DNA of 64,000 nt from an uncultured Christensenellaceae bacterium (GCA_910588545.1 CAJUOU010000004.1:1-64000); one strand, 5' to 3'; shown: positions 26,379 to 36,031, counted from the first letter of the stretch. Notes: generated by a model not told the origin, from the sequence alone. Program-made: numbers and translations.

Positions 26379-28238
26379 ATGATTAATAACAGTTTTTATG
26401 ATGCAGTAGTTGTTGGAGCAGGACATGCGGGTGTGGAAGCATCCCTTGCTTTGACACGCCTTAACAAAAAAGTGTTATTAGTCACTTTATCTTTAGATAG
26501 CATTTCTTTTATGGCATGTAATCCTAATATAGGTGGCACTGCAAAAGGTCACTTGGTGCGTGAAATAGATGCCTTGGGCGGTCAAATGGGTATTTCTGCA
26601 GACAACTCATTGTTACAACTTAGAATGCTTAATTTGTCAAAAGGTACTGCCGTACATAGTTTAAGAGGTCAAGAAGACAAAACTTTATATCATTTAAATA
26701 TGAAAAAAGTTATCGAGGAAGAGCCTAATATCACTTTGTTACAAGGCGAAGTTTCTAAAGTTATTTTAGACAATGACAATAAAGTTTGTGGTATTCAAAC
26801 AGGTATGGGTAGCCGTTATGCTTGTAATACTGTTGTTATCTGTTCGGGAGTGTATTTAAATTCAAACATAGTAATAGGTGAATATAGAAAAGACGAAGGA
26901 CCAAGCGGTTTTTCGCGAAGCTCTCTTTTAACCGATAGTTTGATTGATTTAGGTATCAATATTAGGCGTTTTAAAACGGGTACTCCTGCAAGAGTTGATA
27001 AAAACACTATTGATTTTTCTAAAATGACTCCTCAATACGGGGATAAAAATATTTATTCTTTTTCCTTTATGAATGATAGTTTTGAAAGTGCAGATATCCC
27101 TTGTTATCTTACTTACACCAACGAAAAAACTCACGAAATCATAAGGAACAATATTCATCGTTCCCCATTATATAACGGGTCTATTAAGTCTGTAGGACCA
27201 CGATATTGTCCTAGTATAGAAGATAAAGTAATGCGTTTTGCCGATAAAGACAGACACCAAATTTTTATCGAGCCGGAAAGCAGTTTTACCAATGAAATGT
27301 ATGTTCAAGGAATGTCAAGCAGTCTTCCTATAGATGTTCAACTTGATATGTACCGCTCTATTGCAGGACTTGAAAATGTAAATATAATGAGATATGCTTA
27401 TGCAATAGAATACGATTGTATAGACAGCGAACAACTTGATTTAACATTGATGGTAAAGCATATACCGGGATTGTTTATGGCAGGTCAAATAAACGGCAGT
27501 AGCGGCTATGAAGAGGCTGCGGCTCAAGGATTGATAGCAGGTATAAATGCAAATCAATATTTGGATAATAATAAACCTCTTATTTTATCCCGTGACGAGT
27601 CTTACATAGGTGTTTTGATTGACGATTTAGTTACAAAAGGTACTAACGAGCCTTATAGAATGATGACTGCAAGAGCTGAATTTCGTTTGAATTTAAGGCA
27701 AGAAAATGCTGACATACGTCTTACCGAATACGGCAGACAAATAGGACTTGTAAAAGACGACAGATATAATAAATATTTGGATAAAATCAATAAAATAAAT
27801 ACCTATAATCAAATTTTAAATACAAATTTAAGCCCTAAAAAATTTACTTCATATTTTGAAAGTATAGGAGAGAGTATACCTTGCAATTCTTTAACTTTTA
27901 AAGATATGTTAAAAAGAGCTAATGTTACAAGTGACAGTTTAATTGACAATTTTGAAGAATTAAATAATTTTGACAAAAGAATTATGGCTGAAGTTGCCTC
28001 TACCATAAAGTATGAGGGATATTTAAATAAACAAAATGCAAGTATAAAAGAACTTCAAAAGTTGGAAAATAAACTTATTCCTGATAATATCGATTACTCT
28101 CAAATAGATGGATTAAGATTAGAAGCAAGACAAAAACTTAACAAAGTCAAACCTCTTAATTTAGGTCAAGCATCAAGAATAAGCGGTGTTTCCCCTGCGG
28201 ATATAACTGTATTAATGGTTTATTTATTTAAAAAATAA
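26379..28238 (+). CDS. mnmG: tRNA uridine-5-carboxymethylaminomethyl synthesis enzyme MnmG
   Basis: 619 residues, full length. N-terminal FAD-binding GAGHAGVEAS, then CNPNIGGTAKGHLVREIDAL and DGLR-like C-terminal sequence. It is the partner of MnmE in U34 modification. The ATG at 26379 has an AGGTAG-type site. Gene order mnmE-mnmG-rsmG is the common origin-proximal arrangement. Confidence 0.97.
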   Translation: MINNSFYDAVVVGAGHAGVEASLALTRLNKKVLLVTLSLDSISFMACNPNIGGTAKGHLVREIDALGGQMGISADNSLLQLRMLNLSKGTAVHSLRGQEDKTLYHLNMKKVIEEEPNITLLQGEVSKVILDNDNKVCGIQTGMGSRYACNTVVICSGVYLNSNIVIGEYRKDEGPSGFSRSSLLTDSLIDLGINIRRFKTGTPARVDKNTIDFSKMTPQYGDKNIYSFSFMNDSFESADIPCYLTYTNEKTHEIIRNNIHRSPLYNGSIKSVGPRYCPSIEDKVMRFADKDRHQIFIEPESSFTNEMYVQGMSSSLPIDVQLDMYRSIAGLENVNIMRYAYAIEYDCIDSEQLDLTLMVKHIPGLFMAGQINGSSGYEEAAAQGLIAGINANQYLDNNKPLILSRDESYIGVLIDDLVTKGTNEPYRMMTARAEFRLNLRQENADIRLTEYGRQIGLVKDDRYNKYLDKINKINTYNQILNTNLSPKKFTSYFESIGESIPCNSLTFKDMLKRANVTSDSLIDNFEELNNFDKRIMAEVASTIKYEGYLNKQNASIKELQKLENKLIPDNIDYSQIDGLRLEARQKLNKVKPLNLGQASRISGVSPADITVLMVYLFKK

Positions 28239-28268
28239 GTATTTACATTATAATAAAAATGGTGTATA

Positions 28269-28958
28269 ATGAAATTATTAGAAGATTATTTGGAAAAACT
28301 TAATATTTTTTATGACGATAATATTTTACAAAAATTTGAAAAATATTATGAACTTCTTATTTTTTATAATAATCAATTTAATTTGACTAATATAACCGAA
28401 AAAAATGACGTTATTATTAAACATTTTGCAGATAGTTTGTATGGATATTCATTTTTTAAAGAAACTAATTGTGTTGCTGATGTCGGTGCAGGTGCAGGTT
28501 TTCCATCTATCCCACTTGCAATAGTTTTACCTGATGTCAATTTTACATTGATTGACAGTTTAAACAAAAGAGTTAATTTTTTAAATGTTGTAAAAGAAGA
28601 ATTAAATTTAAATAATGTCACAGCCGTACACTCAAGAGTGGAAGATTTTTGTTCTAAAAAAAGAAATACATTCGATATAGCCACGGCACGAGCTGTAGCA
28701 AGTCTTCCAACTTTATTAGAATATCTTATTCCTCTTGTAAAAGTAGGCGGCAGTGCAGTATGCTACAAATCATTAAATATTGATAATGAACTTAATTTGT
28801 GCAAAAATGCTTTTAAAAAACTATACTGTGAATTATATAAAAAGTACGATTATAATATAGACGGTAACTTTAGAAGCATAGTCACTATAAAAAGTTATAA
28901 GGAATGTAATAAATGTTATCCAAGAAGTGGTAATAAACCAAAATTAAAGCCACTATAA
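28269..28958 (+). CDS. rsmG: 16S rRNA (guanine-N7) methyltransferase RsmG
   Basis: 229 residues. SAM-binding DVGAGAGFPSIPLAI, a preceding NLTNITE stretch and the catalytic-side ATARAVASLP are typical of RsmG (GidB). It methylates G527 of 16S rRNA. It lies 30 nt after mnmG and probably shares its transcript. Confidence 0.95.
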   Translation: MKLLEDYLEKLNIFYDDNILQKFEKYYELLIFYNNQFNLTNITEKNDVIIKHFADSLYGYSFFKETNCVADVGAGAGFPSIPLAIVLPDVNFTLIDSLNKRVNFLNVVKEELNLNNVTAVHSRVEDFCSKKRNTFDIATARAVASLPTLLEYLIPLVKVGGSAVCYKSLNIDNELNLCKNAFKKLYCELYKKYDYNIDGNFRSIVTIKSYKECNKCYPRSGNKPKLKPL

Positions 28959-29019
28959 TAAAAATCCCTTTAAAAATCGGGACTATATAAAAAATAAATT
29001 CTTTTTAAGAGGTACAAAT

Positions 29020-29898
29020 ATGAAAAAAACAGGTCAAGGATTAGGATTAGGCGCTCTTTTTAGTGATTATACCGCAGATATAACCACTTACGATGTGAAC
29101 GGCGATTTGAACAAAGGTGTGGAGGAAATGGATATAGAATTAATAATTCCAAATCCTGAACAACCACGTAAAAACTTTGATGAAGATTTGCTTAACGAAC
29201 TTGCAATTAGTATAAAAAGATATGGCGTTATTCAACCAATTACCGTTGTTAAAAACGGCTTAAAATACATTATTATTGCAGGAGAAAGAAGATACCGGGC
29301 TTGCAAAATTGCCGGTCTTAAAAAAATACCTGTTATTGTTAAAGATTACACAGAAAAAGAGTGTAAAGAAATTGCTTTGATAGAAAACCTTCAAAGAGAA
29401 GACTTAAACCCTATTGAGGAAGCAGTTGCTTTTAGAAAATTAATTGACGAATACAATTTATCTCAAGAAGAGCTTGCAAATAATCTTGGAAAAAGCCGTC
29501 CTGCAATAGCTAACAGTCTAAGACTTTTAACACTTCATCCACAAGTACAAAAACTTGTTGTAGATGGAAGATTATCTGCAGGTCATGCAAGATGTCTTGT
29601 AAGTATAAAAGATTACGATGCTCAAATTAAATATGCAAATGCAGCAGCAGACAAAAAAATAAGCGTTCGCGAACTTGAAATGATGGTAAATGCTTATTTG
29701 AATCCTAATAAAGAAACTCCTAAAAAAACTATAAAATTAACCCAAGAACTAAAAGAATTTGTAAATGACATGCAAAGAATTTTTGCTACAAAAGTAAAAA
29801 TTGTGGGTAATGAAGAAAAAGGTAGGATTTATATGGATTACTACACAAAAGACGATTTACAAAGAATATATGAACTTATAGATTCATTAAAAAAATAA
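29020..29898 (+). CDS. parB: Chromosome-partitioning protein ParB/Spo0J
   Basis: 292 residues. N-terminal ParA-contact motif (GQGLGLGALF), CTP/parS-binding NTD with PNPEQPRKNF, AGERRYRA and ENLQREDLNPIEEA, a helix-turn-helix (SQEELANNLGKSRPAIANSL), and a C-terminal dimerisation region. Four parS sites lie 8-10 kb away at the origin. It would load on parS and spread to form the partition complex. The usual upstream parA/soj gene is absent, since rsmG directly precedes it. Noc occupies this position in Bacillus, but the N-terminus and the parS sites favour ParB. Confidence 0.92.
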   Translation: MKKTGQGLGLGALFSDYTADITTYDVNGDLNKGVEEMDIELIIPNPEQPRKNFDEDLLNELAISIKRYGVIQPITVVKNGLKYIIIAGERRYRACKIAGLKKIPVIVKDYTEKECKEIALIENLQREDLNPIEEAVAFRKLIDEYNLSQEELANNLGKSRPAIANSLRLLTLHPQVQKLVVDGRLSAGHARCLVSIKDYDAQIKYANAAADKKISVRELEMMVNAYLNPNKETPKKTIKLTQELKEFVNDMQRIFATKVKIVGNEEKGRIYMDYYTKDDLQRIYELIDSLKK

Positions 29899-30012
29899 CT
29901 TACTTATTTTGTAAATATTAAATAAATTTTTCATAAATTTTTCATATAATTATTTACAATTTAATATCATAATGATATAATATTATTATAATTTAAAACG
30001 GAGGTGCAAATT

Positions 30013-30243
30013 ATGGCAAATTTGAATAGTGAATTCAAAAAATTACCTAGACTTGTACAAATCTTATTGCTTTTGATACCAGGTATAGGTTGGATTACAG
30101 AAATCGTTGTTCGTCTTTCTGCATTCCTTAACGGTAAAGCAACAAATCAAATTATAGCACTTATACTTGCTATCTTTATCCCAATTTTCAGCTGGATTGA
30201 TTTGATTTGGGTAATTTTGTTCAAGAAACTAATCTTGACCTGA
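30013..30243 (+). CDS. Small two-helix membrane protein, unknown
   Basis: 76 residues from the ATG at 30013 (GGAGGTG site). Two hydrophobic segments (about 14-36, with PGIGW, and 46-70, LILAIFIPIFSWIDLIWVIL) with a short Lys/Asn loop between them. No family recognised. It is followed by a strong terminator shared with the converging methyltransferase gene. Confidence 0.7.
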   Translation: MANLNSEFKKLPRLVQILLLLIPGIGWITEIVVRLSAFLNGKATNQIIALILAIFIPIFSWIDLIWVILFKKLILT

Positions 30244-30260
30244 TAATTAAAAAAGATAAA

Positions 30261-30283
30261 AAATTCGGATAATATCCGAATTT
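30261..30283. terminator. Bidirectional terminator
   Basis: AAATTCGGATA/ATATCCGAATTT stem with T runs on both strands. It serves the small membrane protein gene (+) and the methyltransferase gene (-). Confidence 0.8.
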
Positions 30284-30286
30284 TTT

Positions 30287-31291
30287 TTATTTTTTTGCTA
30301 CAATAAAATCTCTGTTTATTGCTTGGTCAACTCTATGCTCAAAACTTAATAAATTTTCATTTTTAACTACTTCAAAACCTTTATTTATTAATAATTTTTC
30401 AAATTCATTTCTTTTTAACAAAAAAGTATTCCATGACATTATTAGTAAGCCATCTTTATTTAAAACTTTTTTCCAACTATCCAGACTTTTTTCCAATAGT
30501 TCTTTAGGACTTCTTGTAAAAGAATTTTGTTTTTCGTTAGTTATATTACTGTGTTTTACTCCGTAAGGCAAATCTCCAATAATCAAATCAAAGTAATCTT
30601 TTTTTAATATTTTATCTGCAAAAACAGTATTTACCGAAACAACTTCAAAATGTTTATTATCTTTACTTTCTTTGTTTTTATTTATATTAAAAATATGTTT
30701 TTCTGCCTTAAAACTTTTATTTTCTCCGCTTAACTTTTCTTTTTTATAACTAAATTTATATCTTTCGTTTTCTAAATATTTTCTTAAAAATACGGCAATT
30801 TCATCCACAACCTTAGTCGCAATCTCTATTCCATAGCAATTATAACCATTTACCAAACTTTCGTAAAGGGTAGTGCCTTTTCCGCAAATAGGGTCTAAAA
30901 TATTTAAATTTTCATTTTTATTTAAAATATAGCTCCCTATATTTATCATAAGCCTAGTAAAATATTCGTTTGTCTTTCCCGAATATTTTAAAATACTACT
31001 AATATTAGGGTTTATAAACTCTTTAAATTCCTTTTCAATAGGTTTTAAATATCCTTCTTTATACTCAAAAATACCAAGCAAAAATGATAAAGTACTTATT
31101 TTTGTTAAATACTTTTTTATATCTTCGGCATCAAAAATCAAATAATTTAAACCACATATATTTTCCAATTTTATATCTTTGGCAAAATTTAAACTTTCGT
31201 TTAAAATATTAAATTCAGATAAAATAATATTATCTGAATTTTTATTATATGTTAAATAGTGTTTATTGTTTATTAAAATAGCGTATTTCAT
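30287..31291 (-). CDS. TRM11/UPF0020-like RNA or DNA methyltransferase
   Basis: 334 residues. A C-terminal SAM methyltransferase domain has motif I ILDPICGKGTTLYES and motif IV LIIGDLPYGV (a D-L-P-Y form of D/N-P-P-Y). The N-terminal 110 residues are poorly conserved and might replace a THUMP domain. The architecture fits tRNA guanine-N2 methyltransferases of the TRM11 type more than restriction-linked DNA enzymes. It starts 2 nt after the dnaN stop, so it probably belongs to the dnaA-dnaN transcript. Confidence 0.75.
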   Translation of the reverse strand: MKYAILINNKHYLTYNKNSDNIILSEFNILNESLNFAKDIKLENICGLNYLIFDAEDIKKYLTKISTLSFLLGIFEYKEGYLKPIEKEFKEFINPNISSILKYSGKTNEYFTRLMINIGSYILNKNENLNILDPICGKGTTLYESLVNGYNCYGIEIATKVVDEIAVFLRKYLENERYKFSYKKEKLSGENKSFKAEKHIFNINKNKESKDNKHFEVVSVNTVFADKILKKDYFDLIIGDLPYGVKHSNITNEKQNSFTRSPKELLEKSLDSWKKVLNKDGLLIMSWNTFLLKRNEFEKLLINKGFEVVKNENLLSFEHRVDQAINRDFIVAKK

Positions 31292-31293
31292 AA

Positions 31294-32397
31294 TTATCCC
31301 ATTAATCTTACAGGTAAAATCAAATATAAAAACTCATCGCCTGTAAGAGGTGTTATAATACATGGTTGAATGCTTGACGAAAAATTGAATTTAATATATT
31401 CGGAGTCTATAGCCTTTAAACAATCTGATAAAAACTTGGAGTTTAAAGCCAATTTCATATCTTTTCCTTGCATATTTACAGGTACTTTTTCGTTAATATT
31501 ACCAATTTCCGCATTTGCATCTATAACCATAACGTTTTCGTTAATTTCAATTTTTATAAGGTTAGCTTGTACATTTCTGGAAATAATAGAAACTCTATCC
31601 AAAGCTTGCTCTAACTGTTCGCAATTTACTTTTAATTCTGTTATACTTTCCTTTGGTATAATTCTTTCATAATTTACAAAATCGCCTTCAAGAAGTTGAG
31701 CAATTATTTTTGTATCACCCATGTCAGCCATAATTTTTTTATTATTTAAAGAAACAGTTATAATATCGTCATTATCTTTTGCGAGTTTCGAAATTTCGTT
31801 TAAAGCTCTTGCAGGAATAACTGCATCGAATTCTCCGCTAGGTACTGACAAAGGTTGTTTTGTTATAGCAAGTCTTAATCCGTCAATGGCAATCAACGAA
31901 ATTTCCTTACCTTTAACTTTCATAAGGCAACCCTTTAAAATAGGTCTTACATCGTCTACAGCAGCACAAAAAGCAGTTTTACTTACCATATCTTTTAGTT
32001 GATTTTGCATCATGCTAAAAGTATAGTCAAAATTATTGTCTATAAATTTAGGATATTCGTCAACTTTAAAAAGCATTATTTTAGAAACACTATCCATATA
32101 TTTAATGTTAAGAATTTTTTCATCTAAACATTCAAGTTCAACTTGTTGGCTACCCATTTTTCTTACAAGCTCAGACATGATTTTACCGGGAACTACAATT
32201 TCTCCCTCAAGTAAAATCTTTGCATTAATAGTATTTTCTATAGTAATTTCCGTATCGGAAGCGGTAAGAGTAAGACTGTTACCTATAGCAGTGATTTTTA
32301 CACCTTCCAAAATAGGAATATTTGATTTTCCCGAAATAGCTTTTGTTACTTTAGCAAAGCTGTCTGCCAAATCAAGTCCGTTACAATATAATTTCAT
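31294..32397 (-). CDS. dnaN: DNA polymerase III sliding clamp (beta subunit)
   Basis: 367 residues, normal beta-clamp length. Begins MKLYCNGLDLADSFAKVTKA and ends PVRLMG, the conserved C-terminal MxLxM/PVR-type end. It forms the ring that tethers polymerase III to DNA. It follows dnaA after a 301-nt gap that contains DnaA boxes. ATG with an AAGGAG site. Its minus-strand orientation is opposite to the flanking origin genes. Confidence 0.97.
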   Translation of the reverse strand: MKLYCNGLDLADSFAKVTKAISGKSNIPILEGVKITAIGNSLTLTASDTEITIENTINAKILLEGEIVVPGKIMSELVRKMGSQQVELECLDEKILNIKYMDSVSKIMLFKVDEYPKFIDNNFDYTFSMMQNQLKDMVSKTAFCAAVDDVRPILKGCLMKVKGKEISLIAIDGLRLAITKQPLSVPSGEFDAVIPARALNEISKLAKDNDDIITVSLNNKKIMADMGDTKIIAQLLEGDFVNYERIIPKESITELKVNCEQLEQALDRVSIISRNVQANLIKIEINENVMVIDANAEIGNINEKVPVNMQGKDMKLALNSKFLSDCLKAIDSEYIKFNFSSSIQPCIITPLTGDEFLYLILPVRLMG

Positions 32398-32698
32398 AGT
32401 GACTCCTTATAACTTTTTGTTTTATGTATTTTAATGAGTTTATTTTTAAGTAAAAAATTTTTTCAAATATTATTTATTTTATATTAATTGATAATAACAA
32501 TAACATTAATACCTGTGGAAATGTGGACAAGGTTATTTTTATAAAAAATAGTAACGATTTTTTGTAAAAATAGTAAAAAATGAAAGATTTTTTATAGCTT
32601 TAAAATGTGGATAATTATAAGTTATTTATAAACATTAATCCACAATTTATAATAGTTATCAACAAATTATAAATTTTGTTAAAAAATAAATAAAATTT
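32398..32698. promoter_or_regulatory. dnaA-dnaN intergenic region with DnaA boxes
   Basis: It contains TGTGGATAA (32606-32614, exact), TAATCCACA (32636-32644), TTATCAACA (32656-32664) and TTGTCCACA on the minus strand (32522-32530). The region is very AT-rich. In Bacillus the same interval holds the incC/DUE part of oriC. Here it is probably a dnaN regulatory site, a secondary DnaA-titration site, or a second origin component. Confidence 0.65.
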
Positions 32699-34087
32699 TT
32701 ATTTTTTCTTTATAATTTCAGTCAGGTCTTTTATGTAATTTGAATATTTCAAATCGGTAGAGATAAGGTCAGAAATTTTATCTCTTGCATGAATGATAGT
32801 AGAGTGGTCTCTTCCTCCCATAAAGTCTCCTATAGATACTAGAGGAACGGAAATTAAATCGGAAATAAGATAAATTGCTATTTGTCTTGCTTCCGCAATG
32901 TTTTTGGTTTTCTTTTTACCTATCAAATCTTTTTGGTCAATGTTAAAGTAATCGGATACGCATTTAACTATAAAATTCATAGTAATAGGTCCGCTTATAT
33001 TGTCAATATCATCTTTTAAAGCATTATTAACAACATCTAGGTTATCTGCTTTTACACCATTTAAATTACAATAATAAATAACTTTCGAAAGTGCACCTTC
33101 AAGTTCTCTAATATTAGTATTTATACATTCTGCAATATAGTTTAAAACTTGGTTAGAAACCTCAAACTTTTTATTATAAGCTTTTTTACGTAAAATAGCT
33201 ATACGTGTTTCCAAATCAGGACTGCTTATATCAACGGTAAGACCGCTTTGGAATCTAGAAGTCAATCTTTGGTCTATATTGTCTATTTTTTTAGGGTGGC
33301 AGTCAGAGGTAAAAACAATTTGTTTTTTTGCTTGATACAACTCGTTAAACAAATGGAATAAAGCCTCTTGAGTGCTAGGTTTTCCCGAAATAAATTGAAT
33401 ATCATCAATCATAAGAACATCTAAGTTACGATATTTATTACGAAACTGTCTGTTCATATCGTTTGAATTATTGTTTTTAATACTGTCAATATAGTCGTTT
33501 GTAAAGTTTTCGGAAGTCATATAAATAATTTTCTTTTTCTTGGAATTCGATTTAATATAATTTCCGATAGCATGCATAATATGTGTTTTACCAAGGCCAA
33601 CTCCACCGTAAATAAACAGTGGGTTGTGCTGTATACCCGGATTTTCCGCAACGGTTTTTGCAGCAACAAAAGCTGCTTTATTACTTCCGCCTATAACAAA
33701 ATTGTCAAAAGAATAGCTCTCTTCAAATTGAGTATAATAGTCTTTGGAAACAGTGGTTTTTTCCTCTTCTAAGGCAGTTGTTTCTTCCGCAATTATAGAT
33801 TTAGGTGCATCTACAAAACTATCCACATCCGAAGTAGTTATAATTTGAATACCTTCTATATAAGGATTAAACTGCATAACGGCTTTTTCGATAATAGGTT
33901 TGTAAGATTTATTTATTGATTTTTTACATGACTCGTAAGGAGCAATAAGTATAAGTTTGTTATCGCTTATGGAAATAGGCTCCAAACTTGCTATAAAAAC
34001 ATCATAGAAAATTTGAGAGACAGATTTTGATATTATAGGAAGTGCTTTTTTCCACACTTCTTGTATTTCGGTTAAATTAGTATTCAT
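32699..34087 (-). CDS. dnaA: Chromosomal replication initiator DnaA
   Basis: 462 residues. Domain I (about 1-85), a variable Glu/Thr-rich linker, AAA+ domain with Walker A GGVGLGKTH and Walker B LMIDDIQF, and domain IV with the DnaA-box recognition motif GGRDHSTIIHA. It binds the TTATCCACA boxes found at 18.5 kb and in the dnaN leader. It is transcribed toward the origin region, i.e. head-on to a fork leaving 18-21 kb. There is no ribosome site upstream of the ATG, and the -10 element ends 6 nt before it. Confidence 0.97.
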   Translation of the reverse strand: MNTNLTEIQEVWKKALPIISKSVSQIFYDVFIASLEPISISDNKLILIAPYESCKKSINKSYKPIIEKAVMQFNPYIEGIQIITTSDVDSFVDAPKSIIAEETTALEEEKTTVSKDYYTQFEESYSFDNFVIGGSNKAAFVAAKTVAENPGIQHNPLFIYGGVGLGKTHIMHAIGNYIKSNSKKKKIIYMTSENFTNDYIDSIKNNNSNDMNRQFRNKYRNLDVLMIDDIQFISGKPSTQEALFHLFNELYQAKKQIVFTSDCHPKKIDNIDQRLTSRFQSGLTVDISSPDLETRIAILRKKAYNKKFEVSNQVLNYIAECINTNIRELEGALSKVIYYCNLNGVKADNLDVVNNALKDDIDNISGPITMNFIVKCVSDYFNIDQKDLIGKKKTKNIAEARQIAIYLISDLISVPLVSIGDFMGGRDHSTIIHARDKISDLISTDLKYSNYIKDLTEIIKKK

Positions 34088-34093
34088 ATAAAT

Positions 34094-34122
34094 ATTATAC
34101 TATTTTTTTTAAATATTTTCAA
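34094..34122 (-). promoter_or_regulatory. Promoter of dnaA, predicted leaderless
   Basis: On the minus strand, TTGAAA, 17-nt spacer, TATAAT. The -10 ends 6 nt before the ATG, so transcription is expected to start at or next to the start codon. Confidence 0.6.
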
Positions 34123-34190
34123 GGCTTTTTATATATAATTTAAGTAATTTTTTGTTTAAAATTTAAGGTAATAAAATTAGCCTAATAAGA

Positions 34191-34219
34191 TTGATAAAAA
34201 TAACAATATATGATAAAAT
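34191..34219 (+). promoter_or_regulatory. Promoter of recF, predicted leaderless
   Basis: TTGATA, 17-nt spacer, TAAAAT, then 6 nt to the recF ATG. No ribosome site is visible. The spacing is the same as at dnaA on the opposite strand. Confidence 0.55.
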
Positions 34220-34225
34220 AAAATT

Positions 34226-35308
34226 ATGAAAGTCGAAAATTTGCAGCTTATAAATTTTAGAAATTATAAAAAGCAGGACATTGTTTTTAATGATGGCCTA
34301 AATATTATAATAGGCAATAATGCGAGCGGCAAAACTAATATGGTTGAAAGCATATATTATTCGGGATTGGGCAAGTCGCCAAGGACATTTCAGGATAAAG
34401 AACTTATAAAATGGGGAGAGGATTTTGCTTATATAAAATTGCAAGTTGCAAAAAAATACAGAAAGCACATTATAGAAATTCATATCGATAGATTAGGAAA
34501 AAAAAGAATAGCAATAGATAAAATACCTGTTAGGAAAATTAATGAGTTAATAGGGCTTTTAAATATAGTGTATTTTAGTCCGGACGAACTTGATATAATA
34601 AAAGAGTCGCCGATTTTGCGCCGTAATTTTTTAAATATAAGTTTATCGCAGCAAAAAAAGAGTTATTATTCCGCTTTGGTAAGGTATAACAAAATTTTAG
34701 CTCAAAGAAACAAACTTTTAAAGGATGAAAACGACATAAATATAATAAAAGAAACCTTGCCTATTTGGAACAGTCAACTTGCCGAGATTGGCACGGATAT
34801 ATTGATTGAAAGATATAACTTTTGTGAAAAAATGCAAGGAATAACCGAGAAAATTCATAACGAATTGACTTGTGGAGAGGAAAGGTTAGAGCTTGAATAC
34901 GAAAGTAAAATAGATTTGGCAGAAAGAGAAATAATGAAAAATCAATTTTTAGATTTGATGAGCAAGAGTTTGGAAAAAGATATACATTTAAGATATACCA
35001 CAGTAGGTTGTCATAGGGATGATATAAATATTACAATAAATGGTGCCGAAGTAAGAAAATACGGCTCTCAAGGTCAAAAAAGGACAGCCGCTTTGTCGTT
35101 AAAGCTTGCAGAAGTTGAACTTTTTGAGGCGGAAACTTTAGAAAAACCGATTCTTATTTTAGACGATGTTTTAAGTGAACTTGATAGCAAAAGACAGTCT
35201 AAGCTTTTGGAAAAAATAAGAGGAATGCAAACTTTGCTTACTTGCGCGGAATATGAAGGAAAAACAGAATATTTTATAAAAGTAAAGAACGGACAAATTG
35301 AAAAATAA
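34226..35308 (+). CDS. recF: DNA replication and repair protein RecF
   Basis: 360 residues. Walker A IIGNNASGKTNMVESIYY, the signature region YGSQGQKRTAALSLKLAEVE and Walker B ILDDVLSELD. An SMC-like ATPase that helps load RecA at gaps. It is usually co-directional with dnaA-dnaN; here it diverges from dnaA, showing that the dnaA-dnaN block is inverted relative to recF. Confidence 0.96.
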   Translation: MKVENLQLINFRNYKKQDIVFNDGLNIIIGNNASGKTNMVESIYYSGLGKSPRTFQDKELIKWGEDFAYIKLQVAKKYRKHIIEIHIDRLGKKRIAIDKIPVRKINELIGLLNIVYFSPDELDIIKESPILRRNFLNISLSQQKKSYYSALVRYNKILAQRNKLLKDENDINIIKETLPIWNSQLAEIGTDILIERYNFCEKMQGITEKIHNELTCGEERLELEYESKIDLAEREIMKNQFLDLMSKSLEKDIHLRYTTVGCHRDDINITINGAEVRKYGSQGQKRTAALSLKLAEVELFEAETLEKPILILDDVLSELDSKRQSKLLEKIRGMQTLLTCAEYEGKTEYFIKVKNGQIEK

Positions 35309-35318
35309 AATAAAAAAT

Positions 35319-35352
35319 ACTCCTTAACTTTAAAATGTTAAAGGAGTTTTTT
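35319..35352 (+). terminator. Terminator after recF
   Basis: ACTCCTTAAC...GTTAAAGGAGT stem followed by TTTTTT. Confidence 0.75.
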
Positions 35353-35379
35353 AATAACAAAGTGTCAAAAATCGGTACA

Positions 35380-35844
35380 TTATTGATTTTTTGCAAATTT
35401 TTTATTCAAATAAACGGCATCCGAAATAGATATAATAAGAGAGACTATTTTGTCTACCAAATTGTCAACAATATCCGATTTGGCGTTTTGTAATTGTTCG
35501 AAAGCAGGTTTTTTTATGTCTCCAACTTGTCCCAAAATTCCTATATTACCTATGCTTGCAAGTTTTTTTCCTATGGCTTTTCCGGGTAAAATACCTTGCT
35601 TAGTAAGCTTAATCGAGCCAATATCTGTCTTGTTTCCTAATGCACAGTCCACTGCGATTATGAAATCTTTTTTGTGGCAGTGAGATATGTGATTGTAAAA
35701 AGTAGTATAGTTTAAAGCCGTTATAGGATTATTGCTTGTGCCGTATACATAAGCATTAATGTTGTGTTTTAAAAGGGCGTCACCGACCTTTGGAGCAACG
35801 CTGTCACCTATAACTTTTGGAGTTCCGATACAACAAATTACCAT
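35380..35844 (-). CDS. yyaC: YyaC-family spore protease-like protein
   Basis: 154 residues. Start ICCIGTPKVIGDSVAPKVGD, then VYGTSNNPITALNY and AVDCALGNKTDIGSIKL, the DUF1256/YyaC pattern, which is related to the germination protease GPR. In Bacillus yyaC lies near spo0J and is expressed during sporulation; here it is also close to parB. It faces recF. Role in spores is not well established. Confidence 0.85.
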   Translation of the reverse strand: MVICCIGTPKVIGDSVAPKVGDALLKHNINAYVYGTSNNPITALNYTTFYNHISHCHKKDFIIAVDCALGNKTDIGSIKLTKQGILPGKAIGKKLASIGNIGILGQVGDIKKPAFEQLQNAKSDIVDNLVDKIVSLIISISDAVYLNKKFAKNQ

Positions 35845-36031
35845 AAAAAACCTCTAAAATCTTAATAAAATATATGTTTGTATGTTAATTATTGCTAAAA
35901 ATTGGGAATAAATTCATTATAATTAAAATTTTTTACATAAAAAGCATAAAATATATTGCTTTTATAAAAAAAATAGTGTAGAATAGTAAATGTAACAAAA
36001 TACACTTAAAGCAAGATAAAAAGGAGATATT

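Noticed and set aside
32398..32698. dnaA-dnaN gap as the main origin
   Set aside because: It has only one exact DnaA box plus near matches, and strand bias does not obviously switch there; kept as a secondary site pending whole-genome skew.
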